Positions 1 through 8,827 of a stretch of 64,000 nt of DNA are shown piece by piece. The notes beneath the pieces are model-generated. The model saw only the letters and a list, made by a program, of their open reading frames with translations. It made no database searches and had not been told where the DNA came from. Position numbers and translations under genes: made by a program. Source of the stretch: Helicobacter macacae MIT 99-5501 (GTDB taxonomy: Bacteria > Campylobacterota > Campylobacteria > Campylobacterales > Helicobacteraceae); the NCBI RefSeq assembly GCF_000507845.1, contig NZ_KI669454.1:1154604-1218603 (forward strand). Direction: 5' to 3'. Position 1 is the stretch's first letter. Each line of letters opens with the position of its first letter.

Positions 1-1
1 A

Positions 2-2035
2 AAATTGCGGATTTTGTGTAGTGTGCTTGCCACACTTCTTGTGCTATATTTATCGATGTTTCCTATGTTTAGCTCTAGCGTGCTTATTGCGCCATTTGAT
101 GATTTTGGTATAAATATCGCCACACAGATTATTTGCACACTCATTGTCGCACATATGGGGAGGGATTTTTATTTCAAGGGCTTTGCTACGCTTTTTGCCC
201 GCACACCTACTATGGATTCTCTAATCGCTATTAGCACCGCAAGTGCGTTTGCATATAGCTTGTGGCTTTTGATGTTTCATACACACGGCGGAGAGATACC
301 ACATTTATATTTTGAGAGTATTTGTGTGATTATCACATTTGTGCTTTGTGGCAAATCCTTAGAATCAAGTGCGAAATCCCAAGCAAACGAAGTGATAAAC
401 GCGCTTTTATCGCGCAATGTCAAAAACGCCATAAAGCTAGATTCACTCACACATAAAGTAGAGTCAAATATCCCCATAGATTCTATCAAAGAGGGCGATT
501 TGCTAAAGGTTTTGCCTTATAGCTTTGTCCCTGTCGATGGCGTGGTGGCTAGCGGGGATTGTGCCATAGATGAGTCAATGCTAAGCGGGGAGGTTTTGCC
601 CGTGCCAAAAAGTATAGATTCTCCACTTTTTGCAGGCTCGCTAAACACCACACAAGCATTTATAATGCGTGCAACTTCTAGCGCAAAAAATAGCAGCCTA
701 AGCGCGATGATAGCACTCATAGAGGAGGCTATCACTTCTAAGCCACACATTTCGCGCATAGCTGATAAAGTCGCAAGTGTATTTGTCCCCGCTGTGATTG
801 TTATCGCACTTATCGCAGGAAGCATTTGGAGTGTGGCAAAAGATTTTAGCTTTGGATTTGAGATTTTTATCAGCACTCTAGTGATTTCTTGCCCTTGTGC
901 TTTGGGGCTAGCCACACCGCTAGCAGTGATGATAGGCAATGCCCTAGCAAACAAAAATGGCGTATTTTTCAAAAACGCGCAAAGTTTTGAAACCGCCTCA
1001 AAAGTCAGCGATGTTGTATTTGACAAAACAGGCACGCTTACAGATTCTGCCCTGGAAGTGCGCGAAGTGCTACCTTTTGGCGAAATATCAAAAGATGAGA
1101 TTTTGGCTATGGGTGCTAGCATAGAAAGAGGTAGTGAGCATATCATCGCAAAAGCCCTCATAAAAGCAGCTACACAAAGCGTGGCTAATAAGAGCTATGA
1201 TTTTAGCGATTTTGTCGCTTACGCAGGGCTAGGCATAAAAGCCACGATGAAAGAAGCTAGCGATAAAAAGGGGCAAGTTTTTGTGCTAGGAAGTGAAAAG
1301 TTTTTTAAAAATTTAGATTCTAGTATATCTCTAAAATCACTTGAAAAAGACGCGATTTGCGTGTATCTAGGAGTGCAAAACCAAGACAACACATACAAAA
1401 TCTTAGGCGTGATTTATCTGCAAGATAGCATAAAAAGCGAGGCTTTTAGACTGATAGAAGCATTAAAAAGGCGCAATATCACGCCACATATCTTAAGTGG
1501 GGATATTGCTAGCAATGTTAGTCGCGTGGCACAAGAATTGCAAATAGATGATTTCATCGCGCAAGCTAGCCCAAAAGACAAGCTAGAATTTATCCAAAAT
1601 ATAAGTCAAAAATCTACAAAAAAATCCACGCAAAAATACACACAAAAATTTGCGCAAAAAGATTCCAAAAACCCCCAAAATCTCGTAATGATGATAGGTG
1701 ATGGCGTAAATGATGTGGGCGCACTGCAAGCAAGTGATATTTCAGTTAGCTTCAAAGAAGCAAGTGAGGTAAGCGAAAAAAGCGCGGATATTATCATTTA
1801 TAGCCACGATTTAGGCAAAATCTACTATGCGATTAGCTTAAGCAAAGCAGTGCTAGCAAATATTAAGCAAAATCTATTTTGGGCGTTTTGTTATAACGCG
1901 CTTTGTATCCCGCTAGCGTGCGGTGTGCTGTATGGATTTGGTGTGCTTCTAAATCCTATGATTGCCGCATTTGCAATGAGCGCAAGTAGCCTTAGTGTGG
2001 TTTTAAATGCGCAAAGATTGTGGCGATTTAGATAA
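2..2035 (+). CDS. copA: Copper-exporting P1B-type ATPase CopA (5' end cut by window edge)
   Basis: This inner-membrane pump uses ATP to export Cu(I). The frame is open to the left edge, and the first residues already belong to a membrane helix, so about 90 N-terminal residues with the usual heavy-metal-binding domain probably lie outside the window. Counting from base 5, the visible signatures are SGE at about 194-196 (actuator loop), the copper-site CPC at 296-298 in ISCPCALGLATP, the phosphorylation site DKTGT at 340-344, SEHI at 377-380 and GDGVND at 565-570, followed by two C-terminal membrane helices. The usual SEHP appears as SEHI; as I recall, H. pylori CopA also lacks the proline there. 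A Lys/Thr/Gln-rich insertion (about residues 536-560) sits just before the GDGVND hinge. The downstream copP-like gene supports the copper assignment. Confidence 0.93.
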   Translation, partial: KLRILCSVLATLLVLYLSMFPMFSSSVLIAPFDDFGINIATQIICTLIVAHMGRDFYFKGFATLFARTPTMDSLIAISTASAFAYSLWLLMFHTHGGEIPHLYFESICVIITFVLCGKSLESSAKSQANEVINALLSRNVKNAIKLDSLTHKVESNIPIDSIKEGDLLKVLPYSFVPVDGVVASGDCAIDESMLSGEVLPVPKSIDSPLFAGSLNTTQAFIMRATSSAKNSSLSAMIALIEEAITSKPHISRIADKVASVFVPAVIVIALIAGSIWSVAKDFSFGFEIFISTLVISCPCALGLATPLAVMIGNALANKNGVFFKNAQSFETASKVSDVVFDKTGTLTDSALEVREVLPFGEISKDEILAMGASIERGSEHIIAKALIKAATQSVANKSYDFSDFVAYAGLGIKATMKEASDKKGQVFVLGSEKFFKNLDSSISLKSLEKDAICVYLGVQNQDNTYKILGVIYLQDSIKSEAFRLIEALKRRNITPHILSGDIASNVSRVAQELQIDDFIAQASPKDKLEFIQNISQKSTKKSTQKYTQKFAQKDSKNPQNLVMMIGDGVNDVGALQASDISVSFKEASEVSEKSADIIIYSHDLGKIYYAISLSKAVLANIKQNLFWAFCYNALCIPLACGVLYGFGVLLNPMIAAFAMSASSLSVVLNAQRLWRFR

Positions 2036-2116
2036 ATCAAGTAAGATTTGGAAGATGCTCCACCAAAAAATATAAAAAGCGATAAAAAACAAAATCCAAA
2101 ACAAAAAGGAGCAACT

Positions 2117-2335
2117 ATGCAAAATCTCACTCTAAAAGTTGGTGGTATCCATTGTGAAAACTGCGCAAGCAAAGTAAAATCCATTCTAAAAGGCATAAAA
2201 GGTGTAAAGCACATAGAAGTGGAAGTGATAAAAATGCAGGGAAGTGGTATTGTCAAAATCGAGTTTGACGCACCTGCTAGTATTGAGGCGATAAAAGAGG
2301 AAATCCTAGATTGTGGCTATGAAGTGCTAGAATAA
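2117..2335 (+). CDS. copP: Copper chaperone, HMA domain (CopP/CopZ)
   Basis: A 72-residue ferredoxin-like heavy-metal-associated domain protein that carries Cu(I) to CopA in the cytoplasm. The metal loop is GGIHCENCAS, matching the family pattern GMxCxxC. The frame is open further upstream to base 2048, but the ATG at 2117 is the better start: it has AAAGGA seven bases upstream and gives the normal length of about 66-72 residues. It follows copA by about 80 bases, the same copA-copP order as in H. pylori, so the two are probably cotranscribed. Confidence 0.92.
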   Translation: MQNLTLKVGGIHCENCASKVKSILKGIKGVKHIEVEVIKMQGSGIVKIEFDAPASIEAIKEEILDCGYEVLE

Positions 2336-2451
2336 AAGCCCAAAAATACTAAACCAAAAAGCAAAATCTTGTTTCCAAAATCTAGTATTTAAGATTTTTT
2401 GCGTCCAAAAAAAAACTTGCACTCCAAAATCTCGCATTAAAATCATAGTGC

Positions 2452-2457
2452 TACAAT
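2452..2457 (+). promoter_or_regulatory. Possible -10 box for the msbA-like gene
   Basis: TACAAT lies 80 bases before the msbA-like start, in an AT-rich spacer. It fits the Helicobacter vegetative -10 consensus TATAAT with one mismatch. No -35 element can be seen, which is normal in this genus. Confidence 0.4.
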
Positions 2458-2537
2458 TTCATCTGCAAGTTTTATCCACAAGCCCCAAAGTCTGCAAATT
2501 TGCATAAAATCTACAAAGATACAACAAAAGGCAAAAA

Positions 2538-4283
2538 ATGCAAAACGCTACACAAACCACAAACCCCCCCAAAGTAACGCTAAAAAGTTTTTATAAACGA
2601 TTTTATCCTTACATAAAAGACTATTATTTGTTTTTTTTCTTAGTCGTTATTTCTAGCTCTATAACCGCAGCTGGGACAGCTGGCTCTGCTTATCTTATCA
2701 AACCCGCCCTTGATGATATATTTCTAAACAAAGATGCAAAAATGCTAACTATCGTGCCATTTTTGGTGGTTGTGGCGTATTTTGCCAAAGGAGCTGGTTC
2801 TTATGCACAAAATTTCTTTATCAACTACATAGGCTCTGACATTGTGCGGAGAATCCGCGAAGATGTGCTAGAGCACACCTTGCGACTTGATTTGCAGTTT
2901 TTCAACAAAATGCGCACAGGCGAGCTACTAGCACGTGTAACAGGCGATATAGAAATGGTGCGTGCAGCAGTGGCAAACTACTGCACAGATTTTGTCCGCG
3001 AGGTTTTCACTATTGTGGGGCTTATCGTGGTTGTGATTTATCAAAGTCCTATGCTTGCGTTTTATTCATTTGTGGTGTTGCCTTTTTCTGTCGTGCCTGT
3101 GATTATCCTTATGCGACACGTAAAACGTCTAACGCGCAAAGGCGTGAATAAGGGTGCAGATATTGCCTCAAAACTTACCGAGATTTTCTCTAGTGCTGAA
3201 ATCATCAAAGCAAACAATGGCGAGCAGCTAGAATTAGAGCATTACAAAAAAGAAAACAAAATCCTCTTTAAGCTAGGTATAAAAGGCGTGCTAATCGGTG
3301 GAATCAACACACCTTTAATGGAGTTTTTGGGCGCAATCGCCATAGGCTTGGTTATCTTTGTAGGCGGAAACGAAGTCATACAGGAGCGAATGACAGTTGG
3401 CGAGTTTGGTGCTTTTACTGCGGCGTTATTTATGCTTTGGACACCTATCAAAAGGCTAGTTGGGATTTTTATGAGCTTTCAAAGCGCACTTGTAGCAGGG
3501 GAGAGAATCGCTTATATTATGGATTTGCGCCCAACCATAATCGATGGGAATCGCACACTAAATAAACCAATAGAATCCATACAAGTAGAAAGCACCAAAC
3601 TAAGCTATGATGAAGTCGCAGCCCTAAATGGTGTAAGTTTGGAAGTGGCTAGAAACGAGATAATCGCACTTGTTGGCAAATCTGGCTCTGGCAAAAGCTC
3701 GCTTGTAAATATGATTTTGCGACTTTATGAGCCAAGTAGTGGGAGGATTTTGATAAATGGTGTGGATACAAAAGAATTTACCCAAAAATCTGTGCGTGAT
3801 AATATCAGTATCGTTACGCAAAGAATCTTTATTTTTAATGACACGATTGCGGCAAATGTCGCTTATGGAAGCACGATAGACAATGAGCGCGTGATAGACG
3901 CGCTAAAAAAAGCTCAAATGTGGGATTTCGTGCAAGGTATCGAGGGTGGGATAGAAGCAAGGCTTGATGAGTTTGGCACAAATCTAAGCGGTGGGCAAAG
4001 ACAGCGCATAGCCATTGCAAGGGCGATTTATAAAAATAGCGATGTGCTTATATTTGATGAAGCCACTTCCGCGCTAGACATAAAGACAGAGGAGGAAATA
4101 CGCAAAACCATAGAATCCATAAAACAAGATAAAATCATTATCCTAATCGCTCATCGCCCTAGCACAATTTCGCTTGCAAGCAGAATCTACCACTTAGAAA
4201 ACGGACTCATCACGCATATAAACACACCTGAAGAGTTTTTCCGTGATGAAGCCCTAAGCCAAGAATTGCAAAAAGAACAATAG
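2538..4283 (+). CDS. msbA: ABC exporter, lipid A flippase MsbA family
   Basis: A 581-residue half-transporter with an N-terminal six-helix membrane domain (about 25-310) fused to an ATPase domain. Walker A GKSGSGKSS is at 380-388, the signature LSGGQ at 483-487, the Walker B Asp-Glu pair at 507-508, and the H-loop His at 539. The Q-loop Gln lies in IVTQRIF. This layout and length are standard for MsbA, which moves lipid A-core from the inner to the outer leaflet of the inner membrane. The ATG follows AAAAGG closely. The next gene starts nine bases after the stop, so it may be cotranscribed. Other ABC exporters of the same architecture (lipid-linked oligosaccharide or peptide exporters) cannot be excluded from sequence alone. 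Confidence 0.82.
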   Translation: MQNATQTTNPPKVTLKSFYKRFYPYIKDYYLFFFLVVISSSITAAGTAGSAYLIKPALDDIFLNKDAKMLTIVPFLVVVAYFAKGAGSYAQNFFINYIGSDIVRRIREDVLEHTLRLDLQFFNKMRTGELLARVTGDIEMVRAAVANYCTDFVREVFTIVGLIVVVIYQSPMLAFYSFVVLPFSVVPVIILMRHVKRLTRKGVNKGADIASKLTEIFSSAEIIKANNGEQLELEHYKKENKILFKLGIKGVLIGGINTPLMEFLGAIAIGLVIFVGGNEVIQERMTVGEFGAFTAALFMLWTPIKRLVGIFMSFQSALVAGERIAYIMDLRPTIIDGNRTLNKPIESIQVESTKLSYDEVAALNGVSLEVARNEIIALVGKSGSGKSSLVNMILRLYEPSSGRILINGVDTKEFTQKSVRDNISIVTQRIFIFNDTIAANVAYGSTIDNERVIDALKKAQMWDFVQGIEGGIEARLDEFGTNLSGGQRQRIAIARAIYKNSDVLIFDEATSALDIKTEEEIRKTIESIKQDKIIILIAHRPSTISLASRIYHLENGLITHINTPEEFFRDEALSQELQKEQ

Positions 4284-4292
4284 CAAAAAACA

Positions 4293-4955
4293 ATGAAATA
4301 CAACATAAACCTTGATACTTTTTTGATTTCTGATTCTCATTTCGGGCATAAAGCCGTGATGAAAAAAGAACCTTCTCGCAAAGAAGCACTAAAAAGAAGT
4401 CCTTTTAAGGTGTTTGAGGATTTGAGTGTGTATGAGTGGAACACAGTAGTAAATCGTGGCGATAAAGTGCTGCATTTGGGGGATTTGTATTTTGATGATG
4501 GGTATAAATACTTGCCAAAGCTAAGCGGGGATAAAATCCTACTTGTTGGCAATAACGACATTGGCAAGTTTTGGCGAGTGCAAGAAATGGAGGAATGGCA
4601 AGTCTGCAAAAAGCTAAAGCTACAAATCCCGCAAAAAAGCAAAATTTTGCGTAGGCTAGTAGAAAAATTTGGTAAAGAGCAAGTCAAAAATATCTATGCA
4701 AATGCTATCGTGCTAGATATAGGCAAAGAGCGGATAATGTTTAGCCATTTTCCCGTGATGAATCGCAAGAGTAATGATAGATTTTGGGAAGCGCGAGATG
4801 TGCTAGATGAGGCGTATCGGCTAAGCGAATGTAGCTTAAACATACACGGGCATACGCACTCTAAAAAAACGCATAATAAATTTTGTATAAATGTCAGCTG
4901 TGAGGAGACAGAGTTTCGCCCTGTGAGATTATTTCAAGTGCTTAGTATGCACTAG
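4293..4955 (+). CDS. Calcineurin-like metallophosphoesterase
   Basis: A 220-residue cytoplasmic protein with the metal-binding motifs of the calcineurin-like phosphoesterase fold in order: SDSHFGH (residues 13-19), GDLYF (63-67), GNND (86-89), SHFPV, and HGHTHS near the C-terminus. The HFGH variant of the first motif is typical of the small phosphoesterase group often annotated as YfcE-like or phage-type. The substrate is unknown. The gene starts nine bases after msbA with no strong ribosome site, so it is probably translated by coupling. Confidence 0.8.
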   Translation: MKYNINLDTFLISDSHFGHKAVMKKEPSRKEALKRSPFKVFEDLSVYEWNTVVNRGDKVLHLGDLYFDDGYKYLPKLSGDKILLVGNNDIGKFWRVQEMEEWQVCKKLKLQIPQKSKILRRLVEKFGKEQVKNIYANAIVLDIGKERIMFSHFPVMNRKSNDRFWEARDVLDEAYRLSECSLNIHGHTHSKKTHNKFCINVSCEETEFRPVRLFQVLSMH

Positions 4956-5049
4956 CTGTGTCCTTGCTTATCGTGGCTTATTCTTTTTCTGCAAAAGCAT
5001 AGTTTAAATGGTGCTAGATTTTAAGATTCATAAAATTTAGGTTTTGTGT

Positions 5050-5055
5050 TATAAT
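5050..5055 (+). promoter_or_regulatory. -10 box for the HipA/nucleotidyltransferase operon
   Basis: A perfect TATAAT in TGTTATAATCC lies 130 bases before the kinase gene. It suggests the accessory operon has its own promoter and a leader of about 120 bases. That leader has no open frame with a convincing ribosome site, so no HipB-type helix-turn-helix gene precedes the kinase. Confidence 0.6.
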
Positions 5056-5184
5056 CCAAGCAGTTATTAAAAATTTTTCACACAATAAAACTTCACTAGT
5101 TCGTTAAAAATCATTTAAGGATAGAAGTTTTTAGACATAGGCAATATTGGGAATTATATATCCAAAGAATCATAAGGATAATTT

Positions 5185-6402
5185 ATGCCACCAATTCTAA
5201 GCAATAAAAATCAAACAAATGAAACATATATCTACAAGCAACATAAACTCTATGCTAAGTTGCTAAGCGGAGAATATTATTTGCTTAAAAATAATAGTTT
5301 TGTCCTAGCAAATGATGAGATAAATGAGATTTTGGATATTTTGCCAGAGGGTATAGATTTAAAAATAATGCAAAAAAGTTTTAATGCAGAAAACCCTATC
5401 GAGCTTTTGCCCTACCTTAGAAATACCATCGGGGATTTTGATTTTTCACATTTAAGCACAAAAACAAATTTTGATAAGCCAATTATGTCAAATCTATCAC
5501 TAGATTTTGCATTTCCAAAGATACTAGATTGTCAAATCGATATAAATCCAAGTGCATTGTATCCAAGCAGGGATATTGACCCAAAAAATAATGGAATCCA
5601 AGTTTTATCACTAAGTGGCGCACAGCACAAACTTCAAGTAAGCATTACAAATAATGTAATCACAGAAAATTATGGAGATTTTATCCTCAAGCCTGACAAT
5701 GAGGAATACTCAAATCTAGCAGTAAATGAACATCTAAATATGAGTTTTATGCGCGAATTTGGGTTTGAAGTGCCTTTTAACGCGCTTGTTTGTGATAGAC
5801 ATTTTGGAGAGTTTCATTATGTGGTTAAGCGATTTGATATAGATGAAAATGGCAATAAAATGCCACAAATAACGCTTAATGCACTAACAAAAAGCAAAAG
5901 AAAAGAAATAGGAAATATTGAGGACATAGCAACTTTTCTGCGAGATAGGCTAGATAATGCAGAAAAAATGAAATTTATAAAATATATCTATGCAAATGCG
6001 CTGCTACACAACAACGACTTGCACAAAAAAAATATCAGTTTTGTATTTAAAGATAATGCGCTTAAGCTAAGTCCAGCTTATGACATTCTAAATATTTATC
6101 CCATAAGAAAACTAGAAAATACTCAATGCCTCTTGCTAATCAACAACAAACAAAACAATATAAAAATCGATGATTTTCACTTAGTCAGTCAAAATCTAGG
6201 AGTTGATTTTGCACAAGCTAGAGAAAGTCTAAATCAAATACTAGATATTTATCTAAACAAATACCCTGAATATATCAAAAAATTACAAGACATACTAAAA
6301 AAACACCCCACAAAAAGCGCAGAAATTGCTATGAGTTTTAAGGATTTTAGAAATAAACTTTTAGATAGTTATGATAAATGTCAAAAAAATAATGAGATTT
6401 AG
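5185..6402 (+). CDS. HipA-fold serine/threonine kinase
   Basis: A 405-residue protein related to HipA toxins. Key kinase elements are intact: the ATP-side loop LSGAQHKLQVS (143-153), the catalytic-pocket lysine in FILKPD (Lys169), YVVKRFD (212-218), the catalytic loop D278-x-H280-x-K282-N283, and the metal-binding Asp300 in LSPAYDIL. The first 100 residues are a diverged N-terminal subdomain. In HipA systems the kinase phosphorylates a translation factor or tRNA synthetase and is held by the DNA-binding antitoxin HipB, but no HipB-like gene is present here. Instead a 91-residue unknown and an AbiEii-type nucleotidyltransferase follow. The start has AAGGATAA about seven bases upstream. Base composition looks more AT-rich than the flanks, which suggests transfer. 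Confidence 0.82.
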   Translation: MPPILSNKNQTNETYIYKQHKLYAKLLSGEYYLLKNNSFVLANDEINEILDILPEGIDLKIMQKSFNAENPIELLPYLRNTIGDFDFSHLSTKTNFDKPIMSNLSLDFAFPKILDCQIDINPSALYPSRDIDPKNNGIQVLSLSGAQHKLQVSITNNVITENYGDFILKPDNEEYSNLAVNEHLNMSFMREFGFEVPFNALVCDRHFGEFHYVVKRFDIDENGNKMPQITLNALTKSKRKEIGNIEDIATFLRDRLDNAEKMKFIKYIYANALLHNNDLHKKNISFVFKDNALKLSPAYDILNIYPIRKLENTQCLLLINNKQNNIKIDDFHLVSQNLGVDFAQARESLNQILDIYLNKYPEYIKKLQDILKKHPTKSAEIAMSFKDFRNKLLDSYDKCQKNNEI

Positions 6403-6469
6403 CAATTTCTTCAAAAAAAGTATTATAATCTTGCCAAAATGTAGGTGTCTAAAAAAAGGAAAAATAAAA

Positions 6470-6745
6470 ATGAAAAAAAATAAAAAACCAAATCCGATGC
6501 TGTTGCTTACGATAAATTGCTCCATAGGTAATAAACGAAATCATCTAAGTATTAAGCGTTTGTGCGATTTATTTTTGCATATCAAAGAAAAGGAAAATTC
6601 TCTAACCAGCCTTGAAAAATATGCAATCACAACAATGCAAGAAGAAGCAAAGCCACAAGAAATAGAATTATTTAAGCAAGAATATCCACATATACCTAAG
6701 GAAAATATCGATTATGCCTTATCAATTAAACCTTACGCAAAGTAA
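6470..6745 (+). CDS. Small unknown protein between kinase and nucleotidyltransferase
   Basis: A 91-residue, charged, probably helical protein of no family I recognise. It begins with a Lys-rich stretch (MKKNKK) and has no membrane segment. The ATG at 6470 has AAAAAAGGA nine bases upstream. The same frame is open back to 6371 and overlaps the kinase end, but nothing there looks like a better start. Its 3' end overlaps the nucleotidyltransferase by 32 bases, so the two are translationally linked. Position suggests an antitoxin or adaptor; that is inference only. Confidence 0.68.
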   Translation: MKKNKKPNPMLLLTINCSIGNKRNHLSIKRLCDLFLHIKEKENSLTSLEKYAITTMQEEAKPQEIELFKQEYPHIPKENIDYALSIKPYAK

Positions 6746-7484
6746 TGTTGATTTTATAAAAACATATTGCACAGAGCAGATATACGCGCTAGAGCAGTTT
6801 TTGCCAATCGTTAATGAATCTGTGAATAGAGGAGCTATAAAAGATGGCATAGCTTTTGGTGGAGGAACTGCACTAACAATGTATTATCTAGCGCATAGGA
6901 GGAGTTTTGATATTGATTTATTTGTAGATGATAGACAATATCTTTCCTTTTTTAGCCCAAAACTTTGGATTTTAGAAAATTCAAAGTTTAATGATAGTTA
7001 CACAGAGCTTGCCCACCATATTGGTTTTAGCACAAAAGAAAACATAAAAATAGATATACTTGCTAGCCCTTTTATTGAAAAAGCATTATTAGATGATTCC
7101 AAATCTTTTTTCAGCCAAAGTGTCTATATTCATTCCATAGAGGACATTATCGCAAACAAAATCCGCTTTAGAAAACTTGATAATAAAACAAGAGATATTT
7201 TTGATATTGTTGCTAGTATCCAAAAATATCCTAATTTGATTGATGATTTACTAGAAAAAGAATCAATCAATAAAAATGACATAAAAGACTTAAAAACAGC
7301 TATACAAACGCTAAATTATGAAAAATATCATAATGATATAGAAATGATGCAACCCATCCAAGAATACAAAGAAATAGCCTTAAATGCCCCCAAAATTCTA
7401 ATAGATTATATTGACACGCATATACTAAAAACAACCACAATACCCCTCCAAACCCCCAGCAAAAAACCAAATCCCCTCGCATAA
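6714..7484 (+). CDS. AbiEii/MenT-type nucleotidyltransferase (putative toxin)
   Basis: A 256-residue member of the AbiEii/AbiGii (DUF1814) nucleotidyltransferase family. The signature is clear: GGGTALTMYYLAHRRSFDID, with the Gly-Gly-Thr phosphate loop at about 49-53 and the metal-binding D66-x-D68, a further Asp in KIDIL, and the late motif NKIRFRKLDNKTRDIFDI. In studied cases (AbiE phage-abortive system, mycobacterial MenT) these enzymes transfer nucleotides, for example onto tRNA acceptor ends, and stop growth. The usual partner AbiEi is absent; the partners here are a HipA-fold kinase and a 91-residue protein. The start ATG overlaps the previous gene and has AAGGA about ten bases upstream. 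The Pro/Thr-rich tail is unusual. Confidence 0.84.
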   Translation: MPYQLNLTQSNVDFIKTYCTEQIYALEQFLPIVNESVNRGAIKDGIAFGGGTALTMYYLAHRRSFDIDLFVDDRQYLSFFSPKLWILENSKFNDSYTELAHHIGFSTKENIKIDILASPFIEKALLDDSKSFFSQSVYIHSIEDIIANKIRFRKLDNKTRDIFDIVASIQKYPNLIDDLLEKESINKNDIKDLKTAIQTLNYEKYHNDIEMMQPIQEYKEIALNAPKILIDYIDTHILKTTTIPLQTPSKKPNPLA

Positions 7485-7529
7485 GGTTTCGTGCGATTCT
7501 AGCCCCCAAAACCCTAAACCCAAAAAAAA

Positions 7530-8699
7530 CTAAAACACAAAATTGTAGCGGAAGAATATGTCATAGTTTGAGCCAACCACCGCTTTTGTGCCTACTTGTG
7601 TTGTTTCGCCATTGCCGTTTCCTCCACCATTAGCAGGTTTTGATTCCATTTTATCTGGCTTACCTAGTGTAGCTCTCACAGGGCGAAACCTAACGCCCAG
7701 CTCGACATCGTGATGCTTAGCGAGATTTGCCCTCACACCGAAGTTTATAGCGACATTGAAGCTAGTTTTTGGGTTGCTAAACTTCTTGCCCTTGTAGTTT
7801 GTAGGAAGTGTTGTGGGTGCAAGAGTTACGCCACCACTTCCAGCTGCATCTCCTGCTGCTTCTAGCATATTTTCTAGCAGTTTATTGCTCCAGCCATAGC
7901 TCTGCGCTCCTAGCCCCACACCAGCAAAAAACCCAAAGAAATTGTTGTTTTTCTCTACGATATTTAGTAGACCATCAATATTTAAATTATAGTTCATACC
8001 CCAGATTTTGTTTTGGTGAGCATAGGAGTAGTTGAAGTCTGCATAATATCGCAAGCCAAATCCACCCGTGATAGCGTGCTTGTATCCCACTAGGATTCCA
8101 TAGATTCCTGTGGCTCTATCTAGTGAGGCTGATGAAGTGTAAGTGTTTTGCGCTCCACCTGTTGGAGTGGCGAGGTAGCTTATAGCTCCATTGTAGCTCA
8201 GAGATGCTACACCGATGCTTAGCCCCACAAACACACCACTTTTTTCTTTATTCATAGGCTCGATTTCAAAGGGGCGAGTTTGCTCCTCTTGGGCTAATTG
8301 CTCTTGGGTGTTTTCTCCTGTGCCTAGCGTGTCTGCGCTTTCTTGTGTGTGTGTGTGTGGCACTCCGCAGCCCTCCCCACAAGGCGTGCTAATGGATTGC
8401 ACAGGCTCTTTTTGGTTAAGCGTTTGCGCTTGGCTTGTTTCATTTGTCGCTTCGCTTGCTGCTTCTTGCGCGGATTGATTTGTCGCTTCTTGTGTCGCCT
8501 CTTGGGTTGCTTCTTTTGTTGCTTCTTGGGTGTTGGCTGGTGCTTGTGCTTCATTTTGCGCTTCAGGCTGTGCATTTGCGATACTTAGCACACTTAGAGC
8601 AAAAGCACTTGCCAAAAGCACTTTCCCCAAAGGCTTTAGCTTTGTATGCTTAGGGTTGTTGTTTGGGGTGTGGTTGCAGTTTTTTGTTGTAGTAAGCAT
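7530..8699 (-). CDS. Outer-membrane beta-barrel protein, phase-variation candidate
   Basis: A 389-residue secreted protein. After about 25 polar residues a signal peptide ends in SIANA-QPEAQ. A low-complexity linker follows (about 45-100), built from repeated ATQEA-type units, then a Cys/His-rich patch (PCGEGCGVPHTHTQ), then a beta-barrel region rich in alternating aromatic and Gly residues ending in ...FFRYNFVF. A terminal Phe is the usual outer-membrane assembly signal. It looks like a Helicobacter outer-membrane protein of the small-barrel type; I cannot name a family. The start has AAGGAGATGAA directly before the ATG. The promoter has a T14 tract and the coding region a (CA)8 tract, both able to switch expression. 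It converges with the nucleotidyltransferase gene. Confidence 0.75.
   Translation of the reverse strand: MLTTTKNCNHTPNNNPKHTKLKPLGKVLLASAFALSVLSIANAQPEAQNEAQAPANTQEATKEATQEATQEATNQSAQEAASEATNETSQAQTLNQKEPVQSISTPCGEGCGVPHTHTQESADTLGTGENTQEQLAQEEQTRPFEIEPMNKEKSGVFVGLSIGVASLSYNGAISYLATPTGGAQNTYTSSASLDRATGIYGILVGYKHAITGGFGLRYYADFNYSYAHQNKIWGMNYNLNIDGLLNIVEKNNNFFGFFAGVGLGAQSYGWSNKLLENMLEAAGDAAGSGGVTLAPTTLPTNYKGKKFSNPKTSFNVAINFGVRANLAKHHDVELGVRFRPVRATLGKPDKMESKPANGGGNGNGETTQVGTKAVVGSNYDIFFRYNFVF
8344..8359 (-). repeat. (CA)8 dinucleotide tract inside the outer-membrane protein gene
   Basis: Eight TG units on the plus strand (CA in the coding sense) encode the alternating His-Thr of PHTHTQ. Gain or loss of one unit would shift the frame early in the barrel gene, leaving only the signal peptide and linker. 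Confidence 0.7.
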
Positions 8700-8827
8700 T
8701 TCATCTCCTTTTTGCTTCTTTTTTGTCTGTGCTAGATTGAGTGCTTTTCTTGTTTTTCACGCTTTTCATACCCAATCTTTATCAAGGCTTTGTGGATATT
8801 TTGCGCTTTTTTGCAAGAAATCGTGTG

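Noticed and set aside
377..1140. Missing Pro in the SEHP motif of CopA as a sign of altered function
   Set aside because: As I recall it, H. pylori CopA also lacks this Pro (SEHV), so it is a genus trait rather than a defect.
517..1161. Long minus-strand open frame opposite copA
   Set aside because: It is a mirror of the real gene: no ribosome site, no family features, and copA motifs on the other strand are clear.
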